A stretch of DNA of 64,000 bases, taken from Pseudomonas asuensis (GTDB taxonomy: Bacteria > Pseudomonadota > Gammaproteobacteria > Pseudomonadales > Pseudomonadaceae). The notes beneath the pieces are model-generated. The model was not told the DNA's origin. It saw only the letters and a list, made by a program, of their open reading frames with translations, and made no database searches. This document shows positions 38,605-49,022 of the stretch, piece after piece. The stretch is from contig NZ_BMNW01000012.1 of assembly GCF_014646755.1 (NCBI RefSeq), positions 45,105 through 109,104 on the forward strand, read 5' to 3'. The position numbers and the translations under genes are program-made. How positions within the stretch are numbered: position 1 is the stretch's first letter; the number at the start of each line of letters is the position of its first letter.

Positions 38605-38609
38605 CTAGA

Positions 38610-39833
38610 TTAGATGTCCAGCAGCAGACGGGCCGGGTCTTCCAGCAGGTCCTTCATGGTCACCAAGAACGTCACGGCCTCTTTGCCATCGATCAGGCGA
38701 TGATCATAGGAAAGAGCAAGATACATCATCGGCAGGATGACAACCTGGCCATTCACAGCCATAGGCCGCTCCTGGATCTTATGCATACCGAGAATGGCAG
38801 TCTGTGGCGGGTTAACAATTGGCGTAGATAGCAGCGAGCCGAAAACCCCACCATTGGAAATGGTGAACGTACCGCCCTGCATATCTTCCATCGTCAACTT
38901 GCCAGCTTTGGCTTTCTTGCCGAAATCAGAAATAGTGCCTTCGATTTCAGCCAGGCTCATAAGCTCGGCATTGCGCAACACGGGAACAACCAGACCACGA
39001 TCGCTGGAAACCGCTACACCAATATCCTGGTAACCGTGGTAAACGATATCGCCACCGTCGATGGAGGCATTGACGCCTGGCTGACGCTTCAGCGCCTCGG
39101 TCGCAGCCTTGACAAAGAAGGACATGAAGCCCAGGCGTACGCCGTTGTGCTTCTTCTCAAACATGTCCTTGTACTTTGAGCGCAGGTCCATGATCGGCTT
39201 CATATTCACTTCGTTGAACGTAGTCAACATGGCCATGCTGGATTGAGCTTCAACCAGACGCTCAGCTACCTTGGCACGCAAGCGAGTCATCGGCACACGC
39301 TTTTCAACGCGATCGCCTGCTGCGAAGGCCTGGGTCGGCGCTGCCGCTGTAGCGGGCTTGGCTGCCGGCGCGGAAGAAGCAGACTTCTTGGCTTCGATAG
39401 CGGCTACGGCATCCTCCTTGGTTACGCGCCCGCCCTTACCCGTGCCCTTGATACTAGCCGGATCCAGACCGTTCTCTTCTGCCAGCTTACGAGCAGCTGG
39501 TGCCAGAATTGGATCTTCTTCATCCTGAGCTGCGGCAGCAGGTGCAGCGGACGGAGTAGCTGCCGGAGCGCTGGCAGCCGGCGCAGCAGCTGCAGCGCCC
39601 TCTTCAACGCGTGCGATGACTTCTTCGCTCAGTACAGTGTCGCCTTCGTTTTTCAGAACCTCGGCCAAAACACCGTCAGCGGGAGCCACAACTTCCAGAA
39701 CAACCTTATCGGTCTCGATATCTACCAGCAGTTCGTCCCGCTTTACTGCTTCACCAGGCTTCTTGTGCCATGTAGCGACGGTGCCATCTGCAACCGACTC
39801 TGGAAAGGTTGGGGCTTTGATCTCGATAGCCAT
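38610..39833 (-). CDS. sucB: 2-oxoglutarate dehydrogenase E2 (dihydrolipoamide succinyltransferase)
   Basis: Transfers succinyl from lipoate to CoA. 407 residues: one lipoyl domain (lipoyl-Lys in [11 protein letters not shown], about residue 43), an Ala/Pro-rich linker (about 80-105), the E3/E1-binding domain (about 110-145), a second Ala/Pro linker, and the catalytic domain with the active His in [13 protein letters not shown]. Starts 36 bases after sucA ends. Confidence 0.98.
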   Translation of the reverse strand: MAIEIKAPTFPESVADGTVATWHKKPGEAVKRDELLVDIETDKVVLEVVAPADGVLAEVLKNEGDTVLSEEVIARVEEGAAAAAPAASAPAATPSAAPAAAAQDEEDPILAPAARKLAEENGLDPASIKGTGKGGRVTKEDAVAAIEAKKSASSAPAAKPATAAAPTQAFAAGDRVEKRVPMTRLRAKVAERLVEAQSSMAMLTTFNEVNMKPIMDLRSKYKDMFEKKHNGVRLGFMSFFVKAATEALKRQPGVNASIDGGDIVYHGYQDIGVAVSSDRGLVVPVLRNAELMSLAEIEGTISDFGKKAKAGKLTMEDMQGGTFTISNGGVFGSLLSTPIVNPPQTAILGMHKIQERPMAVNGQVVILPMMYLALSYDHRLIDGKEAVTFLVTMKDLLEDPARLLLDI

Positions 39834-39869
39834 TCTATTGGATTCCTTAATTCGTTTTATGCGCGCGCG

Positions 39870-42701
39870 TTAACCATTAAAAGCATCGTTCAGCAGTTTT
39901 TCCTGCTGCTCGGCATGCATCGAAGCATAACCAACTGCCGGTGCAGCGGAGGCATCACGTCCTGCGTACTTAAGGCCAATCTCAGGCTTAAGCGCTGAAA
40001 TGACACGACGCATATGATGCTGACTGCAATACCAAGCACCCTGGTTCATGGGCTCTTCCTGACACCAGACGATATCCGTTAGATTGCTATAGGCAGACAT
40101 GACGTCTGTCAGGTCATCCTCAGGGAACGGATAGAGCTGTTCGATGCGCACGATCGCAGTGTCCTCACGGCCTTCAGTACGACGCTTATCCAGGAGGTCG
40201 TAATAGACCTTGCCGCTACACATGACCAGACGCGTTACCTTCTGCGGATCGATTGCATCGATTTCCGGAATGACCGTCTGGAAAGAGCCTTCAGCCAAAT
40301 CTTCCAGGGTCGAAATGGCAAGCTTGTGGCGCAGCAACGACTTAGGCGTCAGAACTACGAGCGGCTTACGCAGTGGACGAATAACCTGACGGCGAAGCAG
40401 ATGATAGATCTGGGCTGGCGTGGTTGGTACGCAGACCTGAATATTCTGCTCGGCACATAGCTGCAGGTAACGTTCCAAGCGAGCGGACGAATGCTCAGGA
40501 CCTTGCCCTTCGTAACCGTGAGGCAACAGCATTGTCAGGCCACAGAGGCGGCCCCACTTGATTTCGCCGCTGGTAATAAACTGGTCGACTACAACCTGAG
40601 CTCCGTTGGCAAAGTCACCAAACTGCGCTTCCCAGATAACCAGGGCATTTGGCGTAGTAGTGGCATAGCCATACTCAAAGGCCAACACAGCCTCTTCAGA
40701 CAACAAAGAGTCATATATTTCAAAGCTTGGCTGCTCTTCACTCAAGTGCTGCAGCGGAACGTACGGCACACCATCCTTCTGATTATGAAGAACAGCATGA
40801 CGATGCGAGAACGTACCGCGACCAACATCCTGACCAGTAATACGCACTGGATGACCTTCATGCAACAACGTTGCATAGGCCATGGTCTCTGCGTAGCCCC
40901 AGTTGATTGGAAGCCCACCGGCACTCATCTTCTGACGGTCTTCCAGAATCTTGCCAACTTGACGTTGCACAACCAGGCCTTCCGGCAGTTGCAGCAACTT
41001 GTTGGACAACTCCTGCAGCGTCTTTAGATCAAAGCGAGTGTCATGACGTGCCGTCCAGGCATGGCCCAAATAAGGACGCCAATCAACAAACAAGCCCTTG
41101 TTAGGCTCTTTGACCAGACTTTCTACCACATGGCGACCTTCGTCCAGTGCACTGCGATAGTTTTCGAACTGAGCCTGCACCTGCTCGGCGCTCATTACCC
41201 CAGCCTGTACTAGCGAATCGGCATAGAGATCGCGCGTTGTACGCTGCTTGGCAATTTGCTGATACATCAGCGGCTGAGTACCGCTAGGTTCGTCAGCCTC
41301 GTTGTGACCACGGCGACGGTAGCAAACGAGATCAATTACCACGTCACGCTTAAAGTGCATACGGTAATCAACGGCCAGCTGTGTCACGAAGAGCACCGCT
41401 TCTGGATCATCACCATTCACATGGAAGATAGGCGCCTGCACCATTTTTGCAACATCGGTCGCATACTCGGTGGAACGAGCGTCTTCCTGGCGGTTGGTGG
41501 TAAAGCCCACCTGGTTGTTGATGATGATATGCAGCGTACCACCGGTCTTGTAAGCCCGGGTCTGGGACATCTGCAGGGTTTCCATTACCACACCCTGGCC
41601 AGCGAATGCCGCGTCACCATGAATGGAGATCGGAACCACCTTATCGCCGGACTTATCGCTACGGCGATCTTGACGCGCACGTACCGACCCTTCGACCACT
41701 GGAGAAACGATCTCCAAATGAGATGGGTTGAAAGCCAGCGCCAGGTGAACCTCTCCACCTTCAGTCATTACGTTAGAGGAAAACCCCTGATGGTATTTCA
41801 CATCGCCAGAGCCCAGCTCAACGATTTTCTTACCTTCGAACTCATCAAAAAGATCGCGCGGGTTCTTACCAAGCGTATTAACCAGTACATTCAAGCGGCC
41901 ACGGTGGGCCATACCGATTACGATTTCCTGAGCACCGTAAGATCCAGAGCGCTGAATGATCTCATCAATCAGGGGGATCAGACTTTCTCCACCCTCCAAA
42001 CCAAAGCGCTTAGTGCCTGGATACTTAGTACCCAGATACTTTTCCAACCCTTCTGCAGCCGTTAGGCGTTCAAGCAGATGTGTCTTGGCTTCAGTAGAAT
42101 ACTGGGGGCTCCCACGAACACTCTCCAGACGCTGGAGGAACCAGCGACGCTCTTCAGAATCCACGATATGCATGAACTCTGCGCCAACAGTGCGGCAATA
42201 TGTCTCTTGCAGAGCATCCCGTATTTCCCGCAGAGTTGCCTCTTCTTTACCGAGGTACAACTCGCCGGTACGGAACGTCGTATCGAGATCTGCTTCAGTC
42301 AATCCATAATGATTGAGTGATAGATCGGCAGGCGCCTGGCGCTGCCATAACCCCAGCGGATCCAGACTTGCAGCCTGATGGCCGCGCATACGATAGGCCT
42401 GAATAAGGCGCAAAACTTCGACTTGCTTTTTCTCATGCTCGCTACTGACTGTACCTGCTGAAACAGGCTGAGCACGACGTTGATTCTTTGCCAAGAGAAC
42501 AAAGTGATCGCGAATCGCTGAGTGCGATACGTCAGGGGAGAAATTACCGTCCGCAGGAAGCTTCTGGAAATAGGAGCGCCATTCCTCTGGAACGGCATTG
42601 GGATCGTGCAGATAGAGCTCATAGAGCTCTTCGACATAGGAGGCATTCCCACCTGATAGGTGAGCGCTTTCCCACATCCGCTGCATAACGCTTTCGTGCA
42701 T
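39870..42701 (-). CDS. sucA: 2-oxoglutarate dehydrogenase E1
   Basis: Thiamine-diphosphate-dependent decarboxylase that starts the 2-oxoglutarate dehydrogenase reaction. 943 residues: short N-terminal E2-binding segment, core with GMAHRGRLNVL, HGDAAFAGQGVV, NNQVGFTT and the C-terminal transketolase-like part with HGYEGQGPEHSSARLERYL. Complete and of family length. Separated from sdhB by 195 bases that hold two hairpins. Confidence 0.98.
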   Translation of the reverse strand: MHESVMQRMWESAHLSGGNASYVEELYELYLHDPNAVPEEWRSYFQKLPADGNFSPDVSHSAIRDHFVLLAKNQRRAQPVSAGTVSSEHEKKQVEVLRLIQAYRMRGHQAASLDPLGLWQRQAPADLSLNHYGLTEADLDTTFRTGELYLGKEEATLREIRDALQETYCRTVGAEFMHIVDSEERRWFLQRLESVRGSPQYSTEAKTHLLERLTAAEGLEKYLGTKYPGTKRFGLEGGESLIPLIDEIIQRSGSYGAQEIVIGMAHRGRLNVLVNTLGKNPRDLFDEFEGKKIVELGSGDVKYHQGFSSNVMTEGGEVHLALAFNPSHLEIVSPVVEGSVRARQDRRSDKSGDKVVPISIHGDAAFAGQGVVMETLQMSQTRAYKTGGTLHIIINNQVGFTTNRQEDARSTEYATDVAKMVQAPIFHVNGDDPEAVLFVTQLAVDYRMHFKRDVVIDLVCYRRRGHNEADEPSGTQPLMYQQIAKQRTTRDLYADSLVQAGVMSAEQVQAQFENYRSALDEGRHVVESLVKEPNKGLFVDWRPYLGHAWTARHDTRFDLKTLQELSNKLLQLPEGLVVQRQVGKILEDRQKMSAGGLPINWGYAETMAYATLLHEGHPVRITGQDVGRGTFSHRHAVLHNQKDGVPYVPLQHLSEEQPSFEIYDSLLSEEAVLAFEYGYATTTPNALVIWEAQFGDFANGAQVVVDQFITSGEIKWGRLCGLTMLLPHGYEGQGPEHSSARLERYLQLCAEQNIQVCVPTTPAQIYHLLRRQVIRPLRKPLVVLTPKSLLRHKLAISTLEDLAEGSFQTVIPEIDAIDPQKVTRLVMCSGKVYYDLLDKRRTEGREDTAIVRIEQLYPFPEDDLTDVMSAYSNLTDIVWCQEEPMNQGAWYCSQHHMRRVISALKPEIGLKYAGRDASAAPAVGYASMHAEQQEKLLNDAFNG

Positions 42702-42778
42702 TTAAGTCACCCCTCGGTCAGGGACAACACCATCGAGTCATACTGCGCGCCAGAAAGCAATACAGCATTCATTGATGT

Positions 42779-42794
42779 CCGGGCACCAGCCCGG
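42779..42794 (-). other. hairpin upstream of sucA
   Basis: Stem CCGGGC/GCCCGG with loop ACCA, no T-run. One of two hairpins in the sdhB-sucA gap. Confidence 0.5.
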
Positions 42795-42853
42795 TTGCCC
42801 CTAATATATATTCAATCAACCAGCAGAGCCCAAGCCTTGCAGGTCGCTTTAGA

Positions 42854-42887
42854 GCACCGACAAAGGATTCTGTTCCTTTGCCGGTGC
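42854..42887 (-). other. large hairpin after sdhB
   Basis: GCACCG-A-CAAAGGA (42854-42867), loop TTCTGT, TCCTTTG-C-CGGTGC (42874-42887): 13 paired bases with one mismatch, ten bases past the sdhB stop. On the minus strand no T-run follows, which argues for a processing or stability element that lets transcription pass into sucA. Confidence 0.65.
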
Positions 42888-42896
42888 AAACCGCTA

Positions 42897-43601
42897 TTAA
42901 GTACCGCTCTGGAGCAGCATGCTACGAACATGACCGATTGCTTTCGTTGGGTTCAATCCCTTCGGGCACACCGTTACGCAGTTCATGATAGAACGGCAAC
43001 GGAAGACACTGAAGGGATCATCCATGGCAGCAAGGCGCTCCTGCGTATGTGTATCACGGCTGTCTGCCAAGAAACGATAGGCTTGCAACAGTGCTGCAGG
43101 GCCTAGGAACTTGTCAGGATTCCACCAGAAGGACGGGCAAGACGTAGAGCAGCATGCACACAGGATACACTCATACAGACCATCAAGCTTTTCGCGCTCT
43201 TCAGGCGTTTGTAGGCGCTCGATAGCAGGTGCAGGCGTCTCATTTTGTAGATAGGGCTGAACCTTCTCATACTGCTTATAGAAGATGCTCATATCTACAA
43301 CAAGGTCACGAATAACAGGCAAGCCGGGCAAAGGCCGAACAACCAGCTTATTGCCTTTGACAACGCTCGACAGCGGTGTAATGCATGCCAGGCCATTTTG
43401 ACCATTGATATTCATACCATCGGAGCCGCAAACGCCCTCACGGCAAGAACGACGGTAGGAGAATGTAACATCCTGCTCTTTGATCAGAGCCAGAATGTCG
43501 AGAACCATCAGATCCTTACCACCGGTCTCGATCTGAAATTCCTGCATGAAAGGAAGTTCATCCTTCTCAGGGTTGTAGCGGTAAACACTGACTTGCAACA
43601 T
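42897..43601 (-). CDS. sdhB: succinate dehydrogenase iron-sulfur subunit
   Basis: 234 residues carrying the three clusters between FAD and quinone: [2Fe-2S] in CREGVCGSDGMNINGQNGLAC, [4Fe-4S] in CILCACCSTSCP and [3Fe-4S] in CRSIMNCVTVCPKG. Peripheral on the cytoplasmic face of the inner membrane. Starts 11 bases after sdhA. Confidence 0.98.
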   Translation of the reverse strand: MLQVSVYRYNPEKDELPFMQEFQIETGGKDLMVLDILALIKEQDVTFSYRRSCREGVCGSDGMNINGQNGLACITPLSSVVKGNKLVVRPLPGLPVIRDLVVDMSIFYKQYEKVQPYLQNETPAPAIERLQTPEEREKLDGLYECILCACCSTSCPSFWWNPDKFLGPAALLQAYRFLADSRDTHTQERLAAMDDPFSVFRCRSIMNCVTVCPKGLNPTKAIGHVRSMLLQSGT

Positions 43602-43612
43602 AACGGCAAACC

Positions 43613-45385
43613 TCAGTATGTACGAACTTTAGGTTCGAACGTAGGAACTGTCTTCGGAGAGAAGTTGACAGCGCGTTTAGTGACACGCTTGTCTTCTGGG
43701 AAGTACAAGGTATGGCAGAGCCAGTTCTCGTCGTCCCGCTCTTCAAAATCTTCGCGAGCATGCGCTCCACGACTTTCCTTGCGGGTTTCCGCTGCAATAG
43801 CAGTGGCTTCAGCAACTTCCAAAAGGTTCTGTAGCTCGAGTGCTTCGATACGGGCCGTGTTGAATGCCTGGCTCTTGTCTGCAATCTTCACGTTTGCGAT
43901 TCGCTCGCGCAGCTCAGCGAGCTGTGCGATACCCTTCTGCATGTATTCGCCCGTGCGGAATACACCGAAGAAGTTCTGCATGCAGCTCTGAAGCTCTTTA
44001 CGCAGAGGCGCAACGTCCTCTCCAGTGCTGCGCTCATTAACGCCAGAAATACGAGCCAAAGACTGCTCGATATCACTAGCACTGGCGTCACGATGTTCAA
44101 CGCCCTCTTTCAATGCTTTTTCCAGGTGCAGTCCTGCTGCACGACCAAAGACTACAAGGTCAAGCAGGGAGTTGCCACCCAGACGGTTTGCACCGTGAAC
44201 TGACACGCAGGCTACTTCGCCTACAGCGAACAGCCCCTCAATAATCGTGTCATTACCATTAGCATCCTGCGTGATGGCCTGACCATGAATATTGGTAGCG
44301 ACACCACCCATCATATAGTGACAGGTTGGAATAACCGGAATAGGCGCCTTGACCGGATCCACGTGTGCAAATGTCTTGGACAGCTCACAAATGCCTGGCA
44401 AACGGCCATGGAGTACTTCTTCGCCCAGGTGATCAAGCTTCAACAGTACATGATCGGCGTCTGGACCACAGCCATTGCCCGCAATGATCTCCTTGATCAT
44501 GGACCGAGCAACAACGTCTCGTCCAGCCAAGTCTTTAGCATTAGGCGCATAACGCTCCATGAAGCGCTCGCCATGCTTATTGATGAGGTAACCACCCTCA
44601 CCACGGCAGCCCTCAGTCACCAGCACGCCTGCACCGGCAATACCTGTCGGGTGGAACTGCCACATCTCGATATCTTGAACCGGTACGCCTGCACGCAGTG
44701 CCATACCGATACCGTCGCCGGTATTGATCAGCGCGTTGGTGGTAGAGGCATAGATGCGCCCAGCACCGCCGGTAGCTAGAACAGTAGCCTTGGAGCGGAT
44801 ATAGACAGTCTCACCCGTTTCGATACAGACCGCGATGATTCCAACAATGGAGCCATCCTGATTCTTTACCAGATCAACTGCGTACCACTCGTTCAGGAAG
44901 ACCGTATTGTTCTTCAGGTTGCCCTGATAAAGGGTATGCAGAAGGGCATGACCCGTACGGTCAGCCGCGGCACACGTACGAGCCGCCTGGCCACCCTTAC
45001 CATAGTCCTTGGACTGCCCACCAAAAGGACGCTGATAGATACGACCTGTTTCCGTACGAGAGAACGGAAGCCCCATATGCTCCAGCTCGAAGACCGCTTC
45101 AGGGCCTACTGAGCACATGTATTCGATGGCATCCTGGTCACCAATGTAATCCGACCCCTTTACGGTGTCGTACATGTGCCAACGCCAGTCGTCATTTGGA
45201 TCAGCCGAAGCGATGGCACAAGTAATGCCGCCTTGGGCAGATACTGTATGCGAGCGAGTTGGAAAAACCTTAGTGACAACGGCCGTCTTGTGACCTGATT
45301 GGGCCAACTGCAGCGCTGCACGCATGCCTGCGCCGCCGCCACCCACAATGATGGCATCAAAAGAAAGAGTACGAATACTGGACAT
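43613..45385 (-). CDS. sdhA: succinate dehydrogenase flavoprotein subunit
   Basis: 590 residues. FAD motif [18 protein letters not shown], the covalently flavinylated His in [11 protein letters not shown], and the active-site [17 protein letters not shown] and HPTGIAG segments are present. Oxidises succinate to fumarate in the TCA cycle. Three bases separate it from sdhD. Confidence 0.98.
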   Translation of the reverse strand: MSSIRTLSFDAIIVGGGGAGMRAALQLAQSGHKTAVVTKVFPTRSHTVSAQGGITCAIASADPNDDWRWHMYDTVKGSDYIGDQDAIEYMCSVGPEAVFELEHMGLPFSRTETGRIYQRPFGGQSKDYGKGGQAARTCAAADRTGHALLHTLYQGNLKNNTVFLNEWYAVDLVKNQDGSIVGIIAVCIETGETVYIRSKATVLATGGAGRIYASTTNALINTGDGIGMALRAGVPVQDIEMWQFHPTGIAGAGVLVTEGCRGEGGYLINKHGERFMERYAPNAKDLAGRDVVARSMIKEIIAGNGCGPDADHVLLKLDHLGEEVLHGRLPGICELSKTFAHVDPVKAPIPVIPTCHYMMGGVATNIHGQAITQDANGNDTIIEGLFAVGEVACVSVHGANRLGGNSLLDLVVFGRAAGLHLEKALKEGVEHRDASASDIEQSLARISGVNERSTGEDVAPLRKELQSCMQNFFGVFRTGEYMQKGIAQLAELRERIANVKIADKSQAFNTARIEALELQNLLEVAEATAIAAETRKESRGAHAREDFEERDDENWLCHTLYFPEDKRVTKRAVNFSPKTVPTFEPKVRTY

Positions 45386-45388
45386 GAC

Positions 45389-45757
45389 TCACACACCCCA
45401 AAGAATCTGGACGCCCCAGACAAACAAGGCGAACATGGCGACACCGCATACAGCCTGGAACAGGAAACGCGCCGTTGTAGCGCCCTTGCCCAAGGCCATG
45501 GGAGTCAGATAGTCGGTAGAAATGGTCCACATGCCTACCCAGGCGTGAACTCCAACCGAGACCAAGGCAAGCAAGCTGAAAATTCGCATCCAGCCATTGC
45601 TATACAGACTATGCCATTGCTCAAACGACATATCGGGGTGAAGTACGACATATCCAAGTAAGAAAAGCGTATAAACCGCAAGAATCACAGCGGATACGCG
45701 CTGAGCCATCCAGTCATAAAGACCTGAGCGCGAGAAGTTAGTGACGCTAGTTACCAT
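45389..45757 (-). CDS. sdhD: succinate dehydrogenase membrane anchor subunit
   Basis: 122-residue, three-helix inner-membrane subunit that with SdhC holds haem b and the quinone site. Begins MVTSVTNFSRSGLYDWMAQRVSAV, where the Ser and Arg near the quinone site are conserved. Start lies inside the end of sdhC (7-base overlap), a coupling common for this pair. Confidence 0.94.
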   Translation of the reverse strand: MVTSVTNFSRSGLYDWMAQRVSAVILAVYTLFLLGYVVLHPDMSFEQWHSLYSNGWMRIFSLLALVSVGVHAWVGMWTISTDYLTPMALGKGATTARFLFQAVCGVAMFALFVWGVQILWGV

Positions 45758-46137
45758 ACCCAGACCCCCACCAGAACGATCAGCACCGCAGATACAATCA
45801 ATACGATCTGGGAGCCCAATTTGCCGCCTTGCAATGTTTCACCCACACCCATGTCCATAATTAAATGGCGCACGCCTGCTACTAGGTGATACAGCAATGC
45901 GGACAACACGGCCCAAATCACGAGCTTAACCAACGGATACGCCAGGAACGCTTTCACCCGAGCAAATCCATCTTCGGAACTCAGCGACAGGTCGAGCCCA
46001 TAAAGCAGCGCGGCAAGGCCGATGAAGAGGATAACGCCAGAAATACGGTGAAGGATCGAGGTGTAAGCTGTGATAGGGAGTTTTATGGTCCTGAGGTCTA
46101 GATTTACAGGTCGTTTACTATTCACGGCTTCTTTCAC
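45751..46137 (-). CDS. sdhC: succinate dehydrogenase cytochrome b556 subunit
   Basis: 128-residue, three-helix subunit. RPVNLDLRTI then SILHRISGVILF (quinone-site Ser and Arg) and the haem-ligand His in ALLYHLVAGVRHLIMD. The frame can start at GTG 46137 or GTG 46125; neither has a strong ribosome site. The second gives the MNSKRPVNLDL start common in annotations. First gene of sdhCDAB. Confidence 0.95.
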   Translation of the reverse strand: MKEAVNSKRPVNLDLRTIKLPITAYTSILHRISGVILFIGLAALLYGLDLSLSSEDGFARVKAFLAYPLVKLVIWAVLSALLYHLVAGVRHLIMDMGVGETLQGGKLGSQIVLIVSAVLIVLVGVWVW

Positions 46138-46179
46138 ACTGAGAGCCCAAAGTTGCCGGGCTAGTTATTGGGAATTGCT

Positions 46180-46208
46180 TTAATAGACATCCATTACTGG
46201 ATTGACAA
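46180..46208 (-). promoter_or_regulatory. sigma-70 promoter of sdhCDAB
   Basis: On the minus strand, TTGTCA (46203-46208), 17-base spacer, TATTAA (46180-46185). Five of six in the -35 and four of six in the -10. About 43 bases upstream of the first GTG. Confidence 0.6.
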
Positions 46209-46390
46209 CCGCACTGGAGAGGCACACAGCCTGAGGCGGTCGGCCATGAAGTATAGACAGTTAGGCTGCTCATGACAACGCACCAATCCCATACAAATAG
46301 ACTAATGTCGCTGCCCTAAACGGCGCTCAATAGTGTAAGTTATGAGCACATTTGAAACCTAAGTAATTATTGGCGCAATATGTTCGTAAA

Positions 46391-46418
46391 TTGACTTTCA
46401 AATGATTGCCTCTATAGT
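46391..46418 (+). promoter_or_regulatory. sigma-70 promoter of gltA
   Basis: TTGACT (46391-46396), 16-base spacer, TATAGT (46413-46418). Five of six matches in each box, about 60 bases before the ATG. The remaining part of the 340-base sdhC-gltA gap (46209-46390) shows no gene and no clear operator. Confidence 0.65.
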
Positions 46419-46477
46419 GGCCATGGCCCTGCGTGGGGGTTGTATAAATGATTTCAAGCATAAATAAGGAGGCCTTA

Positions 46478-47761
46478 ATGGCTGACAAGAAAGCGCAGCT
46501 AATCATTGAGGGCGCAGACCCGGTACAGCTGCCCGTAATGTCTGGAACACTCGGACCTGATGTTGTCGATGTTCGTAACCTTACGAACGCAGGCGTTTTC
46601 ACGTTCGATCCAGGCTTTATGTCGACGGCCTCCTGTGAATCGAAAATCACATACATTGATGGCGATAACGGTGTTCTTCTGCATCGCGGCTACCCCATCG
46701 AACAACTGGCAGAGAAGTCTGACTACCTTGAGACTTGTTACCTTTTGCTAAAAGGTGAATTGCCTAATGAAGAACAAAAGCAGACGTTTGTAAGCACTAT
46801 CAAGAACCACACCATGGTTCACGAGCAACTCAAGACCTTTTTCAACGGCTTCCGTCGTGACGCACATCCCATGGCTATCATGTGCGGCGTAGTCGGTGCG
46901 CTTTCTGCCTTCTATCATGACTCACTGGATATTCAGGACCCGCATCATCGCGAAATTTCCGCAATGCGCCTGATTGCCAAGATGCCAACGCTAGCCGCCA
47001 TGGTTTATAAATACTCCATGGGCCAACCGATGATGTATCCCGACAACCGCCTGGGATACGCAGAAAACTTCCTTCACATGATGTTCAATACACCCTGTGA
47101 AGTTAAGCCGATCAGTCCGGTTCTCGCGAAGGCGATGGACAAAATCTTCATCCTGCATGCCGATCACGAGCAAAACGCTTCCACCTCAACGGTTCGCCTG
47201 GCAGGCTCTTCGGGTGCAAACCCATTTGCCTGCATTGCAGCCGGTATCGCAGCACTCTGGGGCCCTGCCCATGGCGGCGCAAACGAAGCAGTATTGCGGA
47301 TGCTGGATGAGATTGGTGACGTTAGCAATATTGATAAGTTTGTGGCCAAGGCTAAAGACAAAAATGATCCATTCAAACTAATGGGCTTTGGCCATCGCGT
47401 TTATAAGAACTTTGACCCTCGCGCCAAAGTTATGAAGCAAACGTGTGACGAAGTGCTTGCTGAACTTGGCATTAATGACCCACAACTTGAGCTCGCCATG
47501 CAATTAGAGGAACTTGCGCGTAAAGATCCTTACTTTATTGAGAGAAATCTTTACCCCAATGTTGACTTCTACTCAGGCATTATCCTAAAAGCCATCGGCA
47601 TCCCTACCAGCATGTTTACTGTTATCTTTGCTCTTGCGAGAACAGTAGGCTGGATTTCCCATTGGCAGGAAATGCTTTCTGGACCTTATAAAATTGGACG
47701 TCCTCGTCAGCTTTATACCGGCCCAATTAAGCGCGACATTGATCCCATTACTAATCGCTAA
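46478..47761 (+). CDS. gltA: citrate synthase (type II, hexameric)
   Basis: Condenses oxaloacetate with acetyl-CoA. 427 residues, type II as in E. coli: catalytic His in [10 protein letters not shown] and in [15 protein letters not shown], and Asp in NVDFYSG. AAGGAGG precedes the ATG at 46478; ten in-frame upstream codons have no site. Divergent from sdhC, so TCA genes flank a shared control region. Confidence 0.98.
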   Translation: MADKKAQLIIEGADPVQLPVMSGTLGPDVVDVRNLTNAGVFTFDPGFMSTASCESKITYIDGDNGVLLHRGYPIEQLAEKSDYLETCYLLLKGELPNEEQKQTFVSTIKNHTMVHEQLKTFFNGFRRDAHPMAIMCGVVGALSAFYHDSLDIQDPHHREISAMRLIAKMPTLAAMVYKYSMGQPMMYPDNRLGYAENFLHMMFNTPCEVKPISPVLAKAMDKIFILHADHEQNASTSTVRLAGSSGANPFACIAAGIAALWGPAHGGANEAVLRMLDEIGDVSNIDKFVAKAKDKNDPFKLMGFGHRVYKNFDPRAKVMKQTCDEVLAELGINDPQLELAMQLEELARKDPYFIERNLYPNVDFYSGIILKAIGIPTSMFTVIFALARTVGWISHWQEMLSGPYKIGRPRQLYTGPIKRDIDPITNR

Positions 47762-47793
47762 TAAAAAAAGCCCCGCAAGGGGCTTTTTTTATT
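47760..47793 (+). terminator. terminator of gltA
   Basis: AATAAAAAAAGCCCC/GGGGCTTTTTTTATT, loop GCAA, starting within the stop codon. Confidence 0.93.
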
Positions 47794-47807
47794 AATCAAT
47801 AAACATA

Positions 47808-47839
47808 AAAAAGCCCGCATCGTAAGATGCGGGCTTTTT
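47808..47839 (-). terminator. terminator of oprF
   Basis: 14-bp perfect inverted repeat AAAAAGCCCGCATC/GATGCGGGCTTTTT with loop GTAA, 16 bases after the oprF stop; faces the gltA terminator. Confidence 0.93.
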
Positions 47840-47855
47840 ACTAGACAGTAATTAA

Positions 47856-48911
47856 TTACTGCTTAGCTTGAGCCTCAACTTCAGCCTCTACGCGACGGTT
47901 AACAGCGCGGCCAGCTTCAGTGGAGTTATCAGCAACAGGACGGCTCTCACCGTAACCTACAGCATTTACGCGATCGCCGGAAACGCCGTACTGGTTAACC
48001 AGAACGTTACGAACAGCGTTTGCACGACGCTCGGACAGACGCTGGTTGTAAGCATCAGTACCAACGGAGTCAGTGTGACCCTCTACAGTAGTAGAAGTCT
48101 GTGGGTACTGCTGCATGAAGTCAGCCAGGTTCTTAATATCACCATAGCTTTCTGGCTTCACAGCAGCCTTGTCGAAGTCAAACTTCACGTCCAGTTCAAC
48201 GCGAACAACTTCTGCAACAGCCGGGCAGCCATTAGCATCAACAGTTACGTTAGCTGGAGTATTTGGGCACTGGTCAACGTTATCGCAAACACCATCGCCG
48301 TCAGAGTCGGTGCATACGTCAGCAACCGGCTCCGGTGCAGGTGCAGCTTCTTGACGACGGGAAGAACCGCCGAAGTTCACACCCACACCAACTACAGCAG
48401 ACCATTCACCCTGGTCATCGTCAATGTTGTAGTTGCCTTCCAGGCCGCCACGAGCGTACAGGTTCTCAGTGAAGTAGTACTTCAGACCTGCACCTACGTT
48501 AGCGAAGGTAGTGTGGTTGCGGCCATGATGATCAGCATGTGCATCAGTCAGAGACTGGTGGGCGAAACCACCGGAAACGTAAGGACGCAGACCTACACCA
48601 GGAGTACCCCAGTGGTAGTAGGCATCAAGAGCAGCGAGGCTACCATGAATCTTCTTGTGGCCTTCATCGCGATCACCACGTACGTCGTGGTACTCACCAT
48701 AGGACAGCGCCAGCTCGACGTCGTCAGTCAGGAAGTAACCCACCGAACCGCCATACAGGTTGGCATTGCTCATGTCACGCTGGCTGTCGGTGAAGTAGCG
48801 CTTGCCAAACAGCTCGCCTTCTACCGCGCCTTGACCCTGAGCCATCGCGCTCAGAGAAGAAGCGGCGACCAGGGAGCCAATGACGACGCCTAAGGTGCTC
48901 TTCAATTTCAT
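47856..48911 (-). CDS. oprF: major outer-membrane porin OprF (OmpA family)
   Basis: 351-residue general porin and peptidoglycan anchor. Signal peptide (MKLKSTLGVVIGSLVAASSLSAMA), eight-stranded N-terminal barrel (about 25-180), a thrombospondin type 3-like Asp-rich linker with DSDGDGVCDNVDQCP and four cysteines, and a C-terminal OmpA domain with VEGHTDSVGTDAYNQRLSERR. In the expected place after sigX. The ATG at 48911 is preceded by GGGGA at eight bases; a five-codon upstream extension overlaps that site. Confidence 0.98.
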   Translation of the reverse strand: MKLKSTLGVVIGSLVAASSLSAMAQGQGAVEGELFGKRYFTDSQRDMSNANLYGGSVGYFLTDDVELALSYGEYHDVRGDRDEGHKKIHGSLAALDAYYHWGTPGVGLRPYVSGGFAHQSLTDAHADHHGRNHTTFANVGAGLKYYFTENLYARGGLEGNYNIDDDQGEWSAVVGVGVNFGGSSRRQEAAPAPEPVADVCTDSDGDGVCDNVDQCPNTPANVTVDANGCPAVAEVVRVELDVKFDFDKAAVKPESYGDIKNLADFMQQYPQTSTTVEGHTDSVGTDAYNQRLSERRANAVRNVLVNQYGVSGDRVNAVGYGESRPVADNSTEAGRAVNRRVEAEVEAQAKQ

Positions 48912-48990
48912 CCTATGTATCCCCATCTTAATGATATTAGTATTCCGGCAATCTCCGGAGGCTTTGACAACAAGTTTTTCAGAAGTTCAT

Positions 48991-49022
48991 AAAAAACAGG
49001 GGGCTAGGATGTTACCTAACCC
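48991..49022 (-). terminator. terminator overlapping the sigX stop codon
   Basis: On the minus strand GGGTTAGG-TAACAT-CCTAGCCC (one G-T pair) then CCTG and six T. The stem starts inside the last sigX codons and includes the TAG stop, so sigX and oprF should have separate transcripts unless it is read through. Confidence 0.7.

Noticed and set aside
41256..42065. 269-codon open frame opposite sucA
   Set aside because: It mirrors a well conserved gene in the antisense frame and has no family features.
47868..48893. 341-codon open frame opposite oprF
   Set aside because: A result of oprF codon use on the opposite strand; the protein is low-complexity Val/Ser/Thr-rich and lacks a start site.
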